From Enhydrobacter sp. (GTDB taxonomy: Bacteria > Pseudomonadota > Alphaproteobacteria > Reyranellales > Reyranellaceae): a DNA stretch of 64,000 nucleotides. Below, in pieces: positions 1 to 9,056 of this stretch (its first letter is position 1; every line of letters starts with the position of its first letter). The DNA lies in the NCBI GenBank assembly GCA_025808875.1, contig CP075528.1, forward strand, positions 1,796,473 to 1,860,472, given 5' to 3'. The notes under the pieces were generated by a model. The model worked only from the letters and a program-made list of their open reading frames with translations. It had not been told where the DNA came from and made no database searches. Both the position numbers and the translations under genes were made by a program.

Positions 1-59
1 TTGGTGATACCCAGCCCCGCCAACGCTCGTCTGTCTGTTAATAACGAGGGGAAGAACTC

Positions 60-998
60 ATGAAGAAGGCTTTGATGGCCGCCGCTGCGATTGTCGCGCT
101 GCCGGTCATGGCCCAGGCGCAAACGCCGTCGTCTGGCTTCTATGTCGGTGCGCAAGGCGGTCTGAACTGGCTGCTGAACACCACCATCCTCGGCACCGGC
201 GTCACGCCGCAGACCGGATGGACTGCGGGTGGTGTGATCGGCTACGACTTCGTCGGCCCCCGCGTCGAGCTCGAAGGTCAGTATCGCGAGAACCAGCACA
301 ACGGCGGTTTCACCGGCCGTGCCATCGCCAACAAGGTCGGCCAGCTCAGCGTGATGGCCAACCTGCTGTATGACTTCGCGCCGGGCTCCGTCATCACTCC
401 CTACGTCGGCGCTGGTGCCGGCGTCGCCTTCGTCGACGGCGACTCATCGCTCGGCAGCACCCAGTTCGCCTATCAGGGCATTCTCGGTCTCGGCTGGAAC
501 GTCGACACCAACTTCCGCGTCAACCTCGACGGCCGCTACTACGGCACGAGCAACCCGAGTGTCGGCGGCACCACCTGGAGTAACAACAACTTCAGCGTGA
601 TGCTCGGCCTCCAGCTCAAGTTCGGCGCCCCGGCGGCCGCGCCGCCGCCGCCGCCGCCAGCCCCGGCCGCTCCGTCGTTCATGGTGTTCTTCGATTGGGA
701 CCGCTCGAACCTCTCGCAGCAGGCCCTGAACACGATCAAGCAGGCGGCCAACGCCTACAAGACCAAGGGCAACGCCCGCATCACGGCGACCGGCCACACC
801 GACAAGTCGGGCCCCGAGGCCTACAATATGGCGCTGTCGCTGCGTCGCGCCAATGCCGTCAAGGATGCGCTGGTGCGTGACGGCGTGCCGGCCACGGCCA
901 TCTCGGTCATCGGCCGCGGCGAGAGCCAACCGCTGGTACAGACCGCCGACGGCGTGCGTGAACCGCAGAACCGCCGCGTCGAGATCGTCATCCAGTAA
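60..998 (+). CDS. OmpA-family outer membrane protein (beta-barrel plus peptidoglycan-binding domain)
   Basis: The 312-residue product has a Sec signal peptide (about residues 1-21, ending AQAQ), an N-terminal region rich in alternating aromatic/Gly strands typical of an eight-stranded porin-like barrel (about 22-190), a Pro/Ala-rich linker (about 192-205), and a C-terminal OmpA domain. The last domain shows the GHTDKSG motif, the LSLRRANAVKDAL helix and NRRVEI near the end, which in this family bind diaminopimelate of peptidoglycan. It is expected to anchor the outer membrane to the wall. A GAGGGGAAG ribosome site (46-54) precedes the ATG. It stands alone and is closed by the terminator at 1028-1058. 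Specific pore function is not determinable. Confidence 0.93.
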   Translation: MKKALMAAAAIVALPVMAQAQTPSSGFYVGAQGGLNWLLNTTILGTGVTPQTGWTAGGVIGYDFVGPRVELEGQYRENQHNGGFTGRAIANKVGQLSVMANLLYDFAPGSVITPYVGAGAGVAFVDGDSSLGSTQFAYQGILGLGWNVDTNFRVNLDGRYYGTSNPSVGGTTWSNNNFSVMLGLQLKFGAPAAAPPPPPPAPAAPSFMVFFDWDRSNLSQQALNTIKQAANAYKTKGNARITATGHTDKSGPEAYNMALSLRRANAVKDALVRDGVPATAISVIGRGESQPLVQTADGVREPQNRRVEIVIQ

Positions 999-1027
999 GA
1001 CGCTTTCGAAGCCCAATGCTTCGCGGG

Positions 1028-1058
1028 ACGGCCGGGGCAACCCGGCCGTTTCCTTTTT
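1028..1058 (+). terminator. Rho-independent terminator after the OmpA-family gene
   Basis: A perfect 9-bp stem (ACGGCCGGG, 1028-1036, with CCCGGCCGT, 1041-1049) closes a GCAA tetraloop of the stable GNRA class and is followed by a T-rich run (TTCCTTTTT). It lies 30 bases after the stop codon of the OmpA-like gene, so that gene is probably transcribed alone. Confidence 0.9.
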
Positions 1059-1158
1059 GGGCCGAATATCAAGGGGTTGGATGTTTTCGCGCCGATCCGC
1101 TTTTCGGGTTGGCGGGGCCCGAAGCCGCCTCTATATCCGGTCGCAGGAGAGTGAATTC

Positions 1159-1818
1159 ATGTCGCAAGTGCTGATGCCCAAGGCGACCGCCGTTTGGCTG
1201 GTCGAGAACACGACCCTGACGTTCGATCAGATCTCGGCCTTTGCCGGCCTGCATCCGCTCGAGATTCAGGCGATCGCCGACGGCGAGGTCGCGGGCGGCA
1301 TGACCGGGCTCGATCCGACGGTCAGCGGCCAGCTCACCAAGGAAGAGATCAAGCGCTGCGAGGCCGATCCCAACGCCCGCCTCAAGCTGAGCAAGCGCGA
1401 CGTGCCGCTGCCCGCCGCTCGCTCCAAGGGCCCGCGCTATACGCCGGTCGCCAAGCGCCAGGACCGGCCCGACGCGATCGCCTGGCTGCTCAAGGTCCAT
1501 CCCGAACTGCAGGACAGCCAGGTCGCCAAGCTGGTCGGCTCGACCAAGAGCACCGTCCAGTCGGTCCGCGACCGCAGCCACTGGAACATGCAGAACGTGC
1601 GGCCGCGCGATCCCGTGACGCTCGGCCTGTGTACGCTCAAGGATCTCAATGACGCGGTCGATCGCGCCCGGCGCAAGGCGGCACGCGAGGACGCCGCGCG
1701 CAAGAAGGCGGCACGGAAGGCCGGCGAGCCGGAAGCCGAGGTGGCGTCCGAGGAGCCGACGGCGGTCGATCCGGCGGAGGCCGATCAACCCGACGTCGGA
1801 GAGCCGACGCAAAACTGA
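1159..1818 (+). CDS. trcR: Cell cycle transcriptional regulator TrcR (DUF1013)
   Basis: The 219-residue protein matches the alphaproteobacterial DUF1013/TrcR family along its length: the N-terminal MPKATAVWLVENTTLTFDQI block, and a helix-turn-helix-like segment at about residues 105-141 (AIAWLLKVHPELQDSQVAKL...STVQSVRDRSHW). In Caulobacter this family associates with RNA polymerase and affects cell-cycle promoters. The C-terminus changes to a Lys/Arg/Ala-rich helix (about 159-178) and then an acidic, Pro-rich disordered tail (180-219), the variable part of the family. The ATG at 1159 begins the conserved region and has a CAGGAGAG site upstream (1143-1150); an in-frame upstream extension does not resemble the family. 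It is good evidence for Alphaproteobacteria. Confidence 0.93.
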   Translation: MSQVLMPKATAVWLVENTTLTFDQISAFAGLHPLEIQAIADGEVAGGMTGLDPTVSGQLTKEEIKRCEADPNARLKLSKRDVPLPAARSKGPRYTPVAKRQDRPDAIAWLLKVHPELQDSQVAKLVGSTKSTVQSVRDRSHWNMQNVRPRDPVTLGLCTLKDLNDAVDRARRKAAREDAARKKAARKAGEPEAEVASEEPTAVDPAEADQPDVGEPTQN

Positions 1819-1929
1819 CGCGCCCGCCAACTTCCTTCTCGCCATCGGCCGCGAACATCGGCAGACTGCAATCGGCGAAACGGCGCCATGAGCGTGCCGC
1901 GCCGAAGGGACAGAGGAGGGAACGGGTAC

Positions 1930-2949
1930 ATGATCCGACTGACTGGAGCGCTCGTTGCCGCGAGTGCGGCACTGACGATGGCGCTGGCAGGCTCGGCCCT
2001 GGCGCAGGGCAAGCCCGTCGAGTTCCGCTACACCACGGGCGCCCCGCCCAATACGCCCTGGGTGATGCAGCTCGACCGCTTCGTCAAGGACGTGAACGAG
2101 GAGAGCAAGGGGGCGATCAAGATAAATCCCTTCATCAACGCCCAGCTCGGCAACGAGCAGGATACGATGCAGCAAACGGCGCGCGGGCGCATCGACATGG
2201 GCGGCTTCTCGGTCGCCGCGGCGGCGGCGCTGGTGCCCGAACTCTCGTTGACCAGCCTGCCCTTCTACTTCAGCAGCAGCCGCCAGCAGGACTGCGTCTA
2301 CGATCAGGCCCTGATCCCCTACACGACCAACGCCCTCGCGCAGAAGGGCGTGGTATTCCTCGGCTGGACGCATGTCGGCTCGGGCAACATCGTCGGCAAG
2401 AAGCCGTTCAAGTCGCCGGCCGACGTCAAGGGCCTGAAGGCGCGCTCGGCGCCCACCAAGACCGCGGCCGCCTTCTGGGTCGCCCTCGGCGCCAATCCCA
2501 ATCCGCTCGGCATCACCGAGTGGGCATCGGCACACCAGACCGGGCTGGTCGACGTGTCCGACGCACCGGTCACGTTCTATGTGCCGTCCGGCCTCGGCAA
2601 GGTGGCGCCGGTCTACACTCGCACCAATCACGTCGATTCGGGCGGCATCGTCGTGATGTCCAAGGCGGTCTACGACAAGCTCACCGCCGAGCAGCGCAAC
2701 GCCCTGCAAGCCGCCGTGAGCAAGCGGACGGCCGCGCAGCTGCGCGCCGAGATTCGCGGCTTCGAGGAGAAGATCCTCGAGTTGCATCTCAAGAACGGCG
2801 GCCAGATCGTCGCCCTCACCCCCGAGGAGCGGGCGCAGTGGCAGAAGGTGCTCGAGCCGGCATGGCCGCAGATGGTCAAGTCGGTGGGCGGAGACGCCGA
2901 GAACTTCTTCAAGCTGATGGAAGACGCCAAGAAGAAGTGCGGCGTCTGA
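1930..2949 (+). CDS. TRAP transporter solute-binding protein, DctP family
   Basis: The 339-residue product is the periplasmic receptor of a TRAP transporter. It has a Sec signal peptide (about 1-26, cleavage near ALA-QG), then the DctP fold with conserved blocks QLGNEQDTMQQTARGRIDMG, GLKARSAPTK and a C-terminal helix bundle. The family binds organic acids and hands them to the QM permease, driven by a Na+ or H+ gradient. An ATG exists in frame at 1888, but the 1930 ATG puts the signal peptide at the N-terminus and has an AGGAGGG site at 1914-1920. The two permease genes follow at 3032 and 3610, completing the transporter. A Cys pair (C in RQQDC and the final KKKCGV) may be a disulphide. The substrate is unknown. 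Confidence 0.93.
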   Translation: MIRLTGALVAASAALTMALAGSALAQGKPVEFRYTTGAPPNTPWVMQLDRFVKDVNEESKGAIKINPFINAQLGNEQDTMQQTARGRIDMGGFSVAAAAALVPELSLTSLPFYFSSSRQQDCVYDQALIPYTTNALAQKGVVFLGWTHVGSGNIVGKKPFKSPADVKGLKARSAPTKTAAAFWVALGANPNPLGITEWASAHQTGLVDVSDAPVTFYVPSGLGKVAPVYTRTNHVDSGGIVVMSKAVYDKLTAEQRNALQAAVSKRTAAQLRAEIRGFEEKILELHLKNGGQIVALTPEERAQWQKVLEPAWPQMVKSVGGDAENFFKLMEDAKKKCGV

Positions 2950-3031
2950 TCGCCGCGCGCATACCGCAAGCAACAGTCGCCGGCGCACTCACCCTGCGCC
3001 GGCGTCGCATCTTCCGTCTCCCGCTTCCTCG

Positions 3032-3613
3032 ATGACAGATACCCATTCCGCCGGCGCGCCGGTGCCGTCGCAGCCTCCTGCCTGGATTCCCCGCGTTCTC
3101 GCCATCTGGCATCGCATCGAATGCTGGGTGGCTGTCGTGTGCTTCTCGTTCATCGCCCTCATCATGATCGTCGACGTCTTCGGCCGTGAGGTACTCGGAC
3201 CCACGCTGGCCGCGCTCGGCATCGACATCGGTCCGACCGGCATCTTCGCCGCGGGACGCTTCGCGATGATCGCGCTGATCGTCGGCAGCTTCATGGGTGT
3301 GGGCATCGCGACGGCGACTGGCAGCCATCTGGTGCCGCGCGTCGCCCATTCGTGGGTGCCAGCGGCCTGGAGTCCGGCACTCGACCGGATCGCCGATGTC
3401 GTCACCGGCACGTTCCTGCTGGGTTTCGTCTGGTTCGGTGTCGTCTTCGTGATCTCGACCGCCCAGACCCAGCTGCGCATGCCGGTGCTGGACTGGCTCG
3501 TCTGGCCGCTTCAGTCGGCCATTCCACTCGGCTTCCTGTCGGCGGCGCTGCGCTATTTCGTCTACGCCGCCTGGCCCGCGGTGCGCCCTCGACCACCGGA
3601 GTTCCAGGAATGA
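3032..3613 (+). CDS. TRAP transporter small permease, DctQ family
   Basis: The 193-residue protein has four predicted membrane helices (about residues 35-57, 75-95, 125-150 and 158-175), the usual layout of the small Q subunit. It assembles with the large permease encoded next and with the solute receptor upstream. Its last four bases overlap the start of the M subunit gene (ATGA at 3610-3613), which suggests translational coupling and fixed stoichiometry. The first 20 residues are polar and Pro-rich. Sequence conservation in this subunit is low, so the call rests on topology, size and gene order. Confidence 0.9.
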   Translation: MTDTHSAGAPVPSQPPAWIPRVLAIWHRIECWVAVVCFSFIALIMIVDVFGREVLGPTLAALGIDIGPTGIFAAGRFAMIALIVGSFMGVGIATATGSHLVPRVAHSWVPAAWSPALDRIADVVTGTFLLGFVWFGVVFVISTAQTQLRMPVLDWLVWPLQSAIPLGFLSAALRYFVYAAWPAVRPRPPEFQE

Positions 3614-4878
3614 CCGGCGTTCTGCTCGCCGGCCTGATCGTCCTGCTGCTGGTCCTGCGCCAGCCACTGGTCGTCATCCTGCTCGGCGTGGCCGCCTACA
3701 TCCACATGGTGTGGGGGCGCGGCCAGCTCGACTACATCGTCGAGGACATGTGGGTCGGCATCGACAAGGAGCTGATCCTGTCGATCCCGCTTTTCATCCT
3801 GTGCGGCAATGTCATGACGCGCGGCTCGATCGCCCAGCGTCTGGTGGCCATGCTGCAGGCGATCACGCGGCCGTTGCCGGGTGGATTGGCCGTCGCCTGC
3901 GTTCTGTCGTGCGCGGTCTTCGCCGCCATCTCGGGTTCTTCGATCGTCACGATGCTGGCGGTCGGCTCGGTCCTCTACCCGGCGATGCGCAAGGCTGGTT
4001 ACGCCAACACCTTCACCTTGGGCGCCATCATGTCGGGCGGCACGCTCGGCATCATCATCCCGCCGTCGATCCCGATGATCATCTACGGTCTGATCACCGA
4101 GACCTCGATCGTCGACCTGTTCCTCGCAGGCTTCGGCCCCGGCGCCCTGCTCGTCACCATACTGTCGGTCTATGCCCTGTGGGTGAACCGGCACCGGCCG
4201 CGCGAATCGTTCGATTTCGGCGAATTCAAGAGCTCGTTCAGCCGCGGCATCTGGGCGGCGTTGATGCCGATCATTCTGTTGGGCGGCATCTACAGTGGCT
4301 GGTTCACGGCGACCGAGGCCGCCGCGGTGGCGCTGGGCTATGCCATGGTGATCGAGATCTTCGTTCACAAGGAACTGAAGCTGCGCGACTTCTACCTCGT
4401 CGTGCTCGATGCCTCCAAGCTCGGCGGCTCGCTGTTCCCCGTGCTCGCCGTCGCGCTCAGCCTCAACATCATCATGATCGAGCATCGCATCCCGCAGGAC
4501 ATGGTTGCGTTCATGCAGGGCTACGTCGACAGTCCGCTCGTCTTCATCCTGCTGATCAACGTGCTGCTGCTGATCGTCGGCTGCCTGATGACGACGGGCG
4601 AGGCGATCCTGGTGCTGGCGCCGCTGCTTGCGCCGGTCGCCGCCGCCTATGGCTACGACAAGGTGCTGTTCGGCGTCATCATGATCCTCAACCTGGAGAT
4701 CGGCTATCTGACACCGCCGGTGGGCATCAACCTCATCGTCGCCATGGGTGCCTTCAAGCAGAAGTTCGGCGTGCTGTGCCGGGCGGCACTTCCCTTCATC
4801 CTGCTGATGATGATGGGGCTGGGCCTCGTCATCTGGCAGCCCTGGATTGCGATGTACCCCGTCACCGGGAAGTTCTGA
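3610..4878 (+). CDS. TRAP transporter large permease, DctM family
   Basis: The 422-residue integral membrane protein carries the DctM signatures: ISGSSIVTMLAVGS, GTLGIIIPPSIPMIIYG, ATEAAAVALGYA, and near the C-terminus EIGYLTPPVGINLIV. About 11-13 hydrophobic helices are visible. It is the transport channel for the solute delivered by the receptor at 1930. The start is the ATG overlapping the Q-subunit stop; a longer in-frame reading within the Q gene is not membrane-like. The gene ends 31 bases before a convergent oxidoreductase gene. Confidence 0.94.
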   Translation: MTGVLLAGLIVLLLVLRQPLVVILLGVAAYIHMVWGRGQLDYIVEDMWVGIDKELILSIPLFILCGNVMTRGSIAQRLVAMLQAITRPLPGGLAVACVLSCAVFAAISGSSIVTMLAVGSVLYPAMRKAGYANTFTLGAIMSGGTLGIIIPPSIPMIIYGLITETSIVDLFLAGFGPGALLVTILSVYALWVNRHRPRESFDFGEFKSSFSRGIWAALMPIILLGGIYSGWFTATEAAAVALGYAMVIEIFVHKELKLRDFYLVVLDASKLGGSLFPVLAVALSLNIIMIEHRIPQDMVAFMQGYVDSPLVFILLINVLLLIVGCLMTTGEAILVLAPLLAPVAAAYGYDKVLFGVIMILNLEIGYLTPPVGINLIVAMGAFKQKFGVLCRAALPFILLMMMGLGLVIWQPWIAMYPVTGKF

Positions 4879-4885
4879 TCCGGCG

Positions 4886-4902
4886 TCGGCGCCCAACGCC
4901 GA
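4886..4902. terminator. Small hairpin between convergent genes
   Basis: A perfect 6-bp stem (TCGGCG, 4886-4891, with CGCCGA, 4897-4902) with a CCCAA loop fills the 31-base gap between the DctM gene and the convergent oxidoreductase gene. No T-run follows on either strand, so intrinsic termination is only a possibility. Confidence 0.3.
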
Positions 4903-4909
4903 TCGCGTG

Positions 4910-5902
4910 TCACATCGTCAGCATGATCTTGCCGACATGGTCGGCGCGCTCCAGTTCGGCGTGCGCCGCGGCGGCCTGCGGCAGCGGGAAGGTCTTGAAG
5001 ATGACCGGCCTGATCGAACCCTTCTCGAGCAGCGGCCACACCTTCCCGGCCAGTCCGCGCGCCATGCGGCCCTTGCTCTCGACGCTTTGCGGCCGCAGGG
5101 TCGAGCCGGTGATCGTCAGCCGGTTGACCATGACCGCGCCGGCGTTCAGCTCGGCCTTGGCGCCGCCCTGCAGGGCGATGATGACCAGCCGTCCGTCGAG
5201 CCGCAGCAGTTGCAGGTTCCTGGGGATGTAGTCGCCAGCGACCATGTCGAGCACGACGTCGACGCCGCCCGACAGCTTCTTCACCTCGGCGGCCCAGTCG
5301 TTGTCCTTGTATATCACGGCATGGTCGGCGCCGAGTGCGGTGACGGCGGCCGCCTTCTCGGCCGTTCGCACTGTCGTGAAGACCCTGGCGCCGAAGGCCT
5401 TGGCTAGCTGGATCGCCGTCGTGCCGATGCCGCTTGCGCCGCCATGGATCAACGCCGACTCGCCTGCCTTGAGTTGGCCGCGCTCGAAGAGATTGTGCCA
5501 GACCGTGAAGTAGGTCTCCGGCACGGCCGCGGCGTGCACCATGTCGAAGCCCTTGGGCGGCGGCAGGCATTGCGGCGCGGGCACGGTGCAATACTCGGCA
5601 TAGGCGCCGCCCGGAGTCAGGGCGCAAACCGGATCGCCGATCTTCCAGCCGGTGACGCCGCTGCCCATCGCGGCGACGGTGCCGGCGGCCTCGAGGCCCG
5701 GCAGATCCGAGGCGCCCGGCGGCGGCGGATAGAGTCCCGCGCGCTGCGCGATGTCGGGCCTGTTGACGCCAGCCGCCGCCACCTTGATCAGGAGCTCCCC
5801 CGGCTTGGCCCGCGGTACCGGCCGCGTCGCCGGCACCAGCGCCTCGGGACCGCCCGGAATCCTGATCTCGACGCAGGTCATGGTGGCGGGAAGCGCGCTC
5901 AT
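4910..5902 (-). CDS. NAD(P)H quinone oxidoreductase, zeta-crystallin/PIG3 type (MDR superfamily)
   Basis: The 330-residue product is a medium-chain dehydrogenase/reductase without the structural-zinc cysteines. Visible family blocks are GVNRPDIAQRAGLYPPPPGAS, GLEAAGTV, VCALTPGGAYAEY, the dinucleotide loop GGASGIGTTAIQLAKAFGA (about residues 140-158) and the C-terminal ERADHVGKIMLTM. The family reduces quinones with NADPH. The chosen start (5902) has an AAAGG site a few bases upstream; an ATG 14 codons earlier adds only non-homologous residues. It is monocistronic and convergent with the TRAP genes. The physiological electron acceptor is unknown. Confidence 0.9.
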   Translation of the reverse strand: MSALPATMTCVEIRIPGGPEALVPATRPVPRAKPGELLIKVAAAGVNRPDIAQRAGLYPPPPGASDLPGLEAAGTVAAMGSGVTGWKIGDPVCALTPGGAYAEYCTVPAPQCLPPPKGFDMVHAAAVPETYFTVWHNLFERGQLKAGESALIHGGASGIGTTAIQLAKAFGARVFTTVRTAEKAAAVTALGADHAVIYKDNDWAAEVKKLSGGVDVVLDMVAGDYIPRNLQLLRLDGRLVIIALQGGAKAELNAGAVMVNRLTITGSTLRPQSVESKGRMARGLAGKVWPLLEKGSIRPVIFKTFPLPQAAAAHAELERADHVGKIMLTM

Positions 5903-5969
5903 CGGTCGGCCTTTCGAAGCGTGGGAAGCGATGCTACGTCTCACTTAGCCGCTTCCGTGGAGCCGTGCC

Positions 5970-6158
5970 ATGGCCTTCGATCTGGACGATCTCGACCCGC
6001 GACAGAAGAAGACTGCGCCCCGCAATCTCGATGCCATGAACATCGAGGATCTTCGGGACTATGCCGCCGTGCTGAAGGCCGAACTCGAGCGCGTCGAGGC
6101 CAAGATCACGGCCAAGCAGAGCCATGTCGCGGCGGCCGCGTCCCTCTTCAAGAAGTGA
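5970..6158 (+). CDS. DUF1192 family small protein
   Basis: The 62-residue protein has the alphaproteobacterial DUF1192 layout: an acidic N-terminus (FDLDDLDPR), the block NLDAMNIEDLRDYAAVLKAE, and a C-terminal helix with heptad-like spacing (ELERVEAKITAKQSHVAAA) that could form a short coiled coil. No catalytic residues or membrane segments are seen. It lies 6 bases before the hydroxybutyrate dehydrogenase gene and is divergent from the oxidoreductase at 5902. Function is unknown in the family. Confidence 0.85.
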   Translation: MAFDLDDLDPRQKKTAPRNLDAMNIEDLRDYAAVLKAELERVEAKITAKQSHVAAAASLFKK

Positions 6159-6164
6159 GTCTCC

Positions 6165-6950
6165 ATGTCGCTCAAGGGTAAAGTCGCACTGGTCACCGGA
6201 TCGACCAGCGGTATCGGTCTCGCCGTCGCCCAGGCCTTCGCGGCCGAAGGGTGCAACCTCATGCTGAACGGCTTCGGCGACGCGGCCGCCATCGAGCGGC
6301 TGCGTCTCGGCATGGAAAAGGACTGCGGGGTGAAGGTCGCCTACAACGGCGCCGACATGAGCAAGCCCGCACAGATTGCCGATCTGGTGGCGAAGACCCA
6401 GTCGGCGTTCGGCAGCCTCGACATCCTGGTCAACAATGCCGGCATCCAGTTCGTGGCGCCGATCGAGAGCTTTCCGCCCGAGAAGTGGGATGCCATCATC
6501 GCCGTCAATCTCAGCGCCACCTTCCACGCCATTCGCGCCGCTTTGCCGGCGATGAAGCAGAGGAAGTGGGGCCGCATCATCAACGTCGCCAGCACGCATG
6601 GCCTGGTCGCCTCGGCGCACAAGGTTGCGTATGTCGCGGCCAAGCACGGCATCGTCGGCCTCACCAAGGTGGTCGGCATGGAGTGCGCCGATTCGGGCAT
6701 CACCTGCAACGCGATCTGCCCGGGCTGGGTGTTGACGCCACTGGTGCGGGCGCAGATCGAGGCGCGGGCGAAGGAGCAGGGCATTTCGGTCGAACAGGCG
6801 AGCCGCAACCTGCTGGCCGAGAAGCAGCCTCAACTCCAGTTCACCAAGCCGGAGCAGATCGCGGGCCTCGCCGTGTTCCTCGCCTCCGACACCGCCTCCA
6901 ACATGCAAGGCACACAGATCGTGTCCGACGGCGGCTGGACCGCCCAATAG
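6165..6950 (+). CDS. bdhA: D-3-hydroxybutyrate dehydrogenase (SDR)
   Basis: The 261-residue classical SDR has the cofactor motif TGSTSGIG (residues 11-18), NNAG, and the catalytic Ser (NVASTHG) with Tyr/Lys in YVAAK. The blocks AGIQFVAPIESFPPEKWD and CPGWVLTPLVRAQI, with the long insertion before LLAEKQP and the ending GTQIVSDGGWTAQ, are characteristic of D-beta-hydroxybutyrate dehydrogenases. It would oxidise 3-hydroxybutyrate to acetoacetate with NAD+, in polyhydroxybutyrate or ketone-body turnover. It is followed 19 bases later by metY on the same strand. Confidence 0.92.
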   Translation: MSLKGKVALVTGSTSGIGLAVAQAFAAEGCNLMLNGFGDAAAIERLRLGMEKDCGVKVAYNGADMSKPAQIADLVAKTQSAFGSLDILVNNAGIQFVAPIESFPPEKWDAIIAVNLSATFHAIRAALPAMKQRKWGRIINVASTHGLVASAHKVAYVAAKHGIVGLTKVVGMECADSGITCNAICPGWVLTPLVRAQIEARAKEQGISVEQASRNLLAEKQPQLQFTKPEQIAGLAVFLASDTASNMQGTQIVSDGGWTAQ

Positions 6951-6969
6951 GAGAGCCCCGGGGAAGCCA

Positions 6970-8265
6970 ATGGTCGATGCAAAATTCCTCAAGCCTGACA
7001 CGTTGGCGCTGCATGCAGGCCAGCATCCCGATCCCGTCACCGGTGCGCGTGCCGTGCCGATCTACCAGACGACGTCCTTCGTCTTCCGCGACGTCGACCA
7101 TGCCGCGAGTCTCTTCAACCTCGAGGTCGGCGGCCACATCTACAGCCGCATCTCGAATCCAACCGTCGCGGTGTTCGAGGAGCGCGTCGCGGCGCTGGAA
7201 GAGGGATCGAGCGCGCTGGGCGTGTCGAGCGGCCAGGCGGCACTGCACATTGCCATTGCCACCTTGATGGGGCACGGTGGGCACATCGTCGCCTCGACGT
7301 CGCTCTATGGCGGCACGCGCAACATGCTGGCCTTGACCCTGCCGCGCTTCGGCATCGAGACCACTTTCGTGCATCCGCGCGACCATGACGGGTTTCGCAA
7401 GGCCATTACGCCGACGACCCGGCTGGTGCTGGGCGAGACCGTCGGCAACCCGGGTGGCGAGATACTCGACATCCCGGCAATCGCCGAGATCGCTCATGCG
7501 GCGAAAGTGCCGCTGATGATCGACAACACCTTCGCCTCGCCGGTGCTGTGCCGGCCGCTGACGCTCGGCGCCGACATCGTGTTCCACTCGGCCACCAAGT
7601 TTATCGGCGGCCATGGCGTGGCGATCGGCGGCGTAATCGTCGAGAGCGGCCGCTTCGACTGGGAGGCGTCGGGCAAGTTCCCGACCCTCACCGAGCCCTA
7701 TGCCGGCTATCACGGCATCGACTATGCGGAGGAGTTCGGTCCGCACGCCTTCATCATGCGTGCCCGCACCGAAGGGGTGCGCGACTTCGGCTGCTGCATG
7801 GCGCCGCAGACGGCGTTCTATTTGCTGCAGGGACTGGAGACGCTGCCCTTGCGCATGGCGCGCCACGTCGAGAATGTGCGCAAGGTCATCGCCTTCCTTG
7901 AGGGCAATCCGGCGGTCGAGCGCATCGCCTCGCCGGAGCTGGCCGATCACCCCGATCATGCGCTGGCAAAGAAGCTGCTGCCCAAGGGCACCGGTTCGAT
8001 CTTCAGCTTCGACATCAAGGGCGGACGCGAGGCGGGCCGCCGCTTCATCGAGCGGCTGAAGCTCTTCTCGCATCTCGCCAATGTCGGCGATGCCAAGTCG
8101 CTGGTCATCCATCCCGCCTCGACCACGCACGCCCAGCTCGACGCCGAGGCGTTGAAGGCAGCCGGTATCGGCGAGGGCATGATCCGCCTTTCGGTCGGCC
8201 TGGAGGATCCCGAGGATCTCCTCGACGACCTCGGCCAGGCACTGCGCGCATCCCAGAAGGGTTGA
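6970..8265 (+). CDS. metY: O-acetylhomoserine sulfhydrylase / aminocarboxypropyltransferase (PLP-dependent)
   Basis: The 431-residue protein belongs to the Cys/Met metabolism PLP family. It shows GRISNPT-type residues (YSRISNPTVAVFE), the PLP-phosphate loop SSGQAALH, DNTFASP, and the Schiff-base Lys in HSATKFIGGHG. Its length and the long C-terminal half (YAGYHGIDYAEEFGPHAF, ARTEGVRDFG) fit the MetY group rather than the shorter MetB/MetC enzymes. It would make homocysteine from O-acetylhomoserine and sulfide. The next gene starts 3 bases after its stop, suggesting one transcript. Confidence 0.92.
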   Translation: MVDAKFLKPDTLALHAGQHPDPVTGARAVPIYQTTSFVFRDVDHAASLFNLEVGGHIYSRISNPTVAVFEERVAALEEGSSALGVSSGQAALHIAIATLMGHGGHIVASTSLYGGTRNMLALTLPRFGIETTFVHPRDHDGFRKAITPTTRLVLGETVGNPGGEILDIPAIAEIAHAAKVPLMIDNTFASPVLCRPLTLGADIVFHSATKFIGGHGVAIGGVIVESGRFDWEASGKFPTLTEPYAGYHGIDYAEEFGPHAFIMRARTEGVRDFGCCMAPQTAFYLLQGLETLPLRMARHVENVRKVIAFLEGNPAVERIASPELADHPDHALAKKLLPKGTGSIFSFDIKGGREAGRRFIERLKLFSHLANVGDAKSLVIHPASTTHAQLDAEALKAAGIGEGMIRLSVGLEDPEDLLDDLGQALRASQKG

Positions 8266-8267
8266 CC

Positions 8268-9056
8268 ATGAGACTCTCCGTCGACGGCCGCGCCGTCTTC
8301 GCCACGACGGGCGGCGCGCATTTCGACCCGGCCCGGCCCGCCGTCGTCTTCCTGCATGGCGCCGGCTTCGATCGCACGACGTGGCGCCTGCAGACGCGCT
8401 GGTTCGCTCATCACGGCCGGTCGGTGCTGGCCGTCGATTTCCCGGGGCATGGCTGGTCGGAAGGCGAGGCGCTGACCTCGATCGCCGCCCTCGCCGACTG
8501 GACGGCGCGCCTCATCGCGGCGACCGGCCTCGGGCAGGCGGCACTGGTCGGCCATTCCATGGGCGCGCTGGTCGCGCTCGACTGCGCTGCGCGCCATCCC
8601 GACAGGGTGCGGGCGCTCGGCCTGTGCGGCGTGGCATCGGAAATGTCGGTCCATCCCGAGATGCTGGCATCGGCCAAGGCGAACACACCGAAGGTCCAGG
8701 AGTTGATGACCTTCTGGGGCATCGGCAACGCGCTGCACAAGGGCGGCATGCTCTCGCCCGGCCTCTGGCTCCGGCGCGAATCCCTGGCGGTGCTTTCGGC
8801 CCGCAAGCCCGGCGTGATCCACACCGACCTCGTCGCCTGCAACATCTACAAGGATGCGCCGGTACGGGCCGCGGCCGTGAAGTGTCCGACCGTGCTGGTG
8901 CTGGGCGACGGCGATCTGATGACACCCGCCTCCAAGGCCAAGCCGCTGGCGGCAGCGATCGCCGGCAGCAAGACCGTCGTGATCCCGCAGTGCGGCCACT
9001 TCATGATGGTCGAGCGACCGGACGAGACGCTCGAGGCGCTGCAGAGCTGTGTCTGA
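8268..9056 (+). CDS. Alpha/beta hydrolase
   Basis: The 262-residue protein has the alpha/beta hydrolase pattern: oxyanion motif HGAGFDRTTW, PGHGWSEG, the nucleophile elbow GHSMGA with Ser at about residue 91, an acidic residue near LVLGDGDLMTP, and the catalytic His in QCGHFMMVERPDE. There is no signal peptide, so it is cytoplasmic. The ATG at 8268 is chosen over a TTG two codons upstream. Its 3' end overlaps the following SDR gene by 8 bases, so it is part of the metY-led operon. Esterase or C-C hydrolase specificity cannot be assigned. Confidence 0.9.
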   Translation: MRLSVDGRAVFATTGGAHFDPARPAVVFLHGAGFDRTTWRLQTRWFAHHGRSVLAVDFPGHGWSEGEALTSIAALADWTARLIAATGLGQAALVGHSMGALVALDCAARHPDRVRALGLCGVASEMSVHPEMLASAKANTPKVQELMTFWGIGNALHKGGMLSPGLWLRRESLAVLSARKPGVIHTDLVACNIYKDAPVRAAAVKCPTVLVLGDGDLMTPASKAKPLAAAIAGSKTVVIPQCGHFMMVERPDETLEALQSCV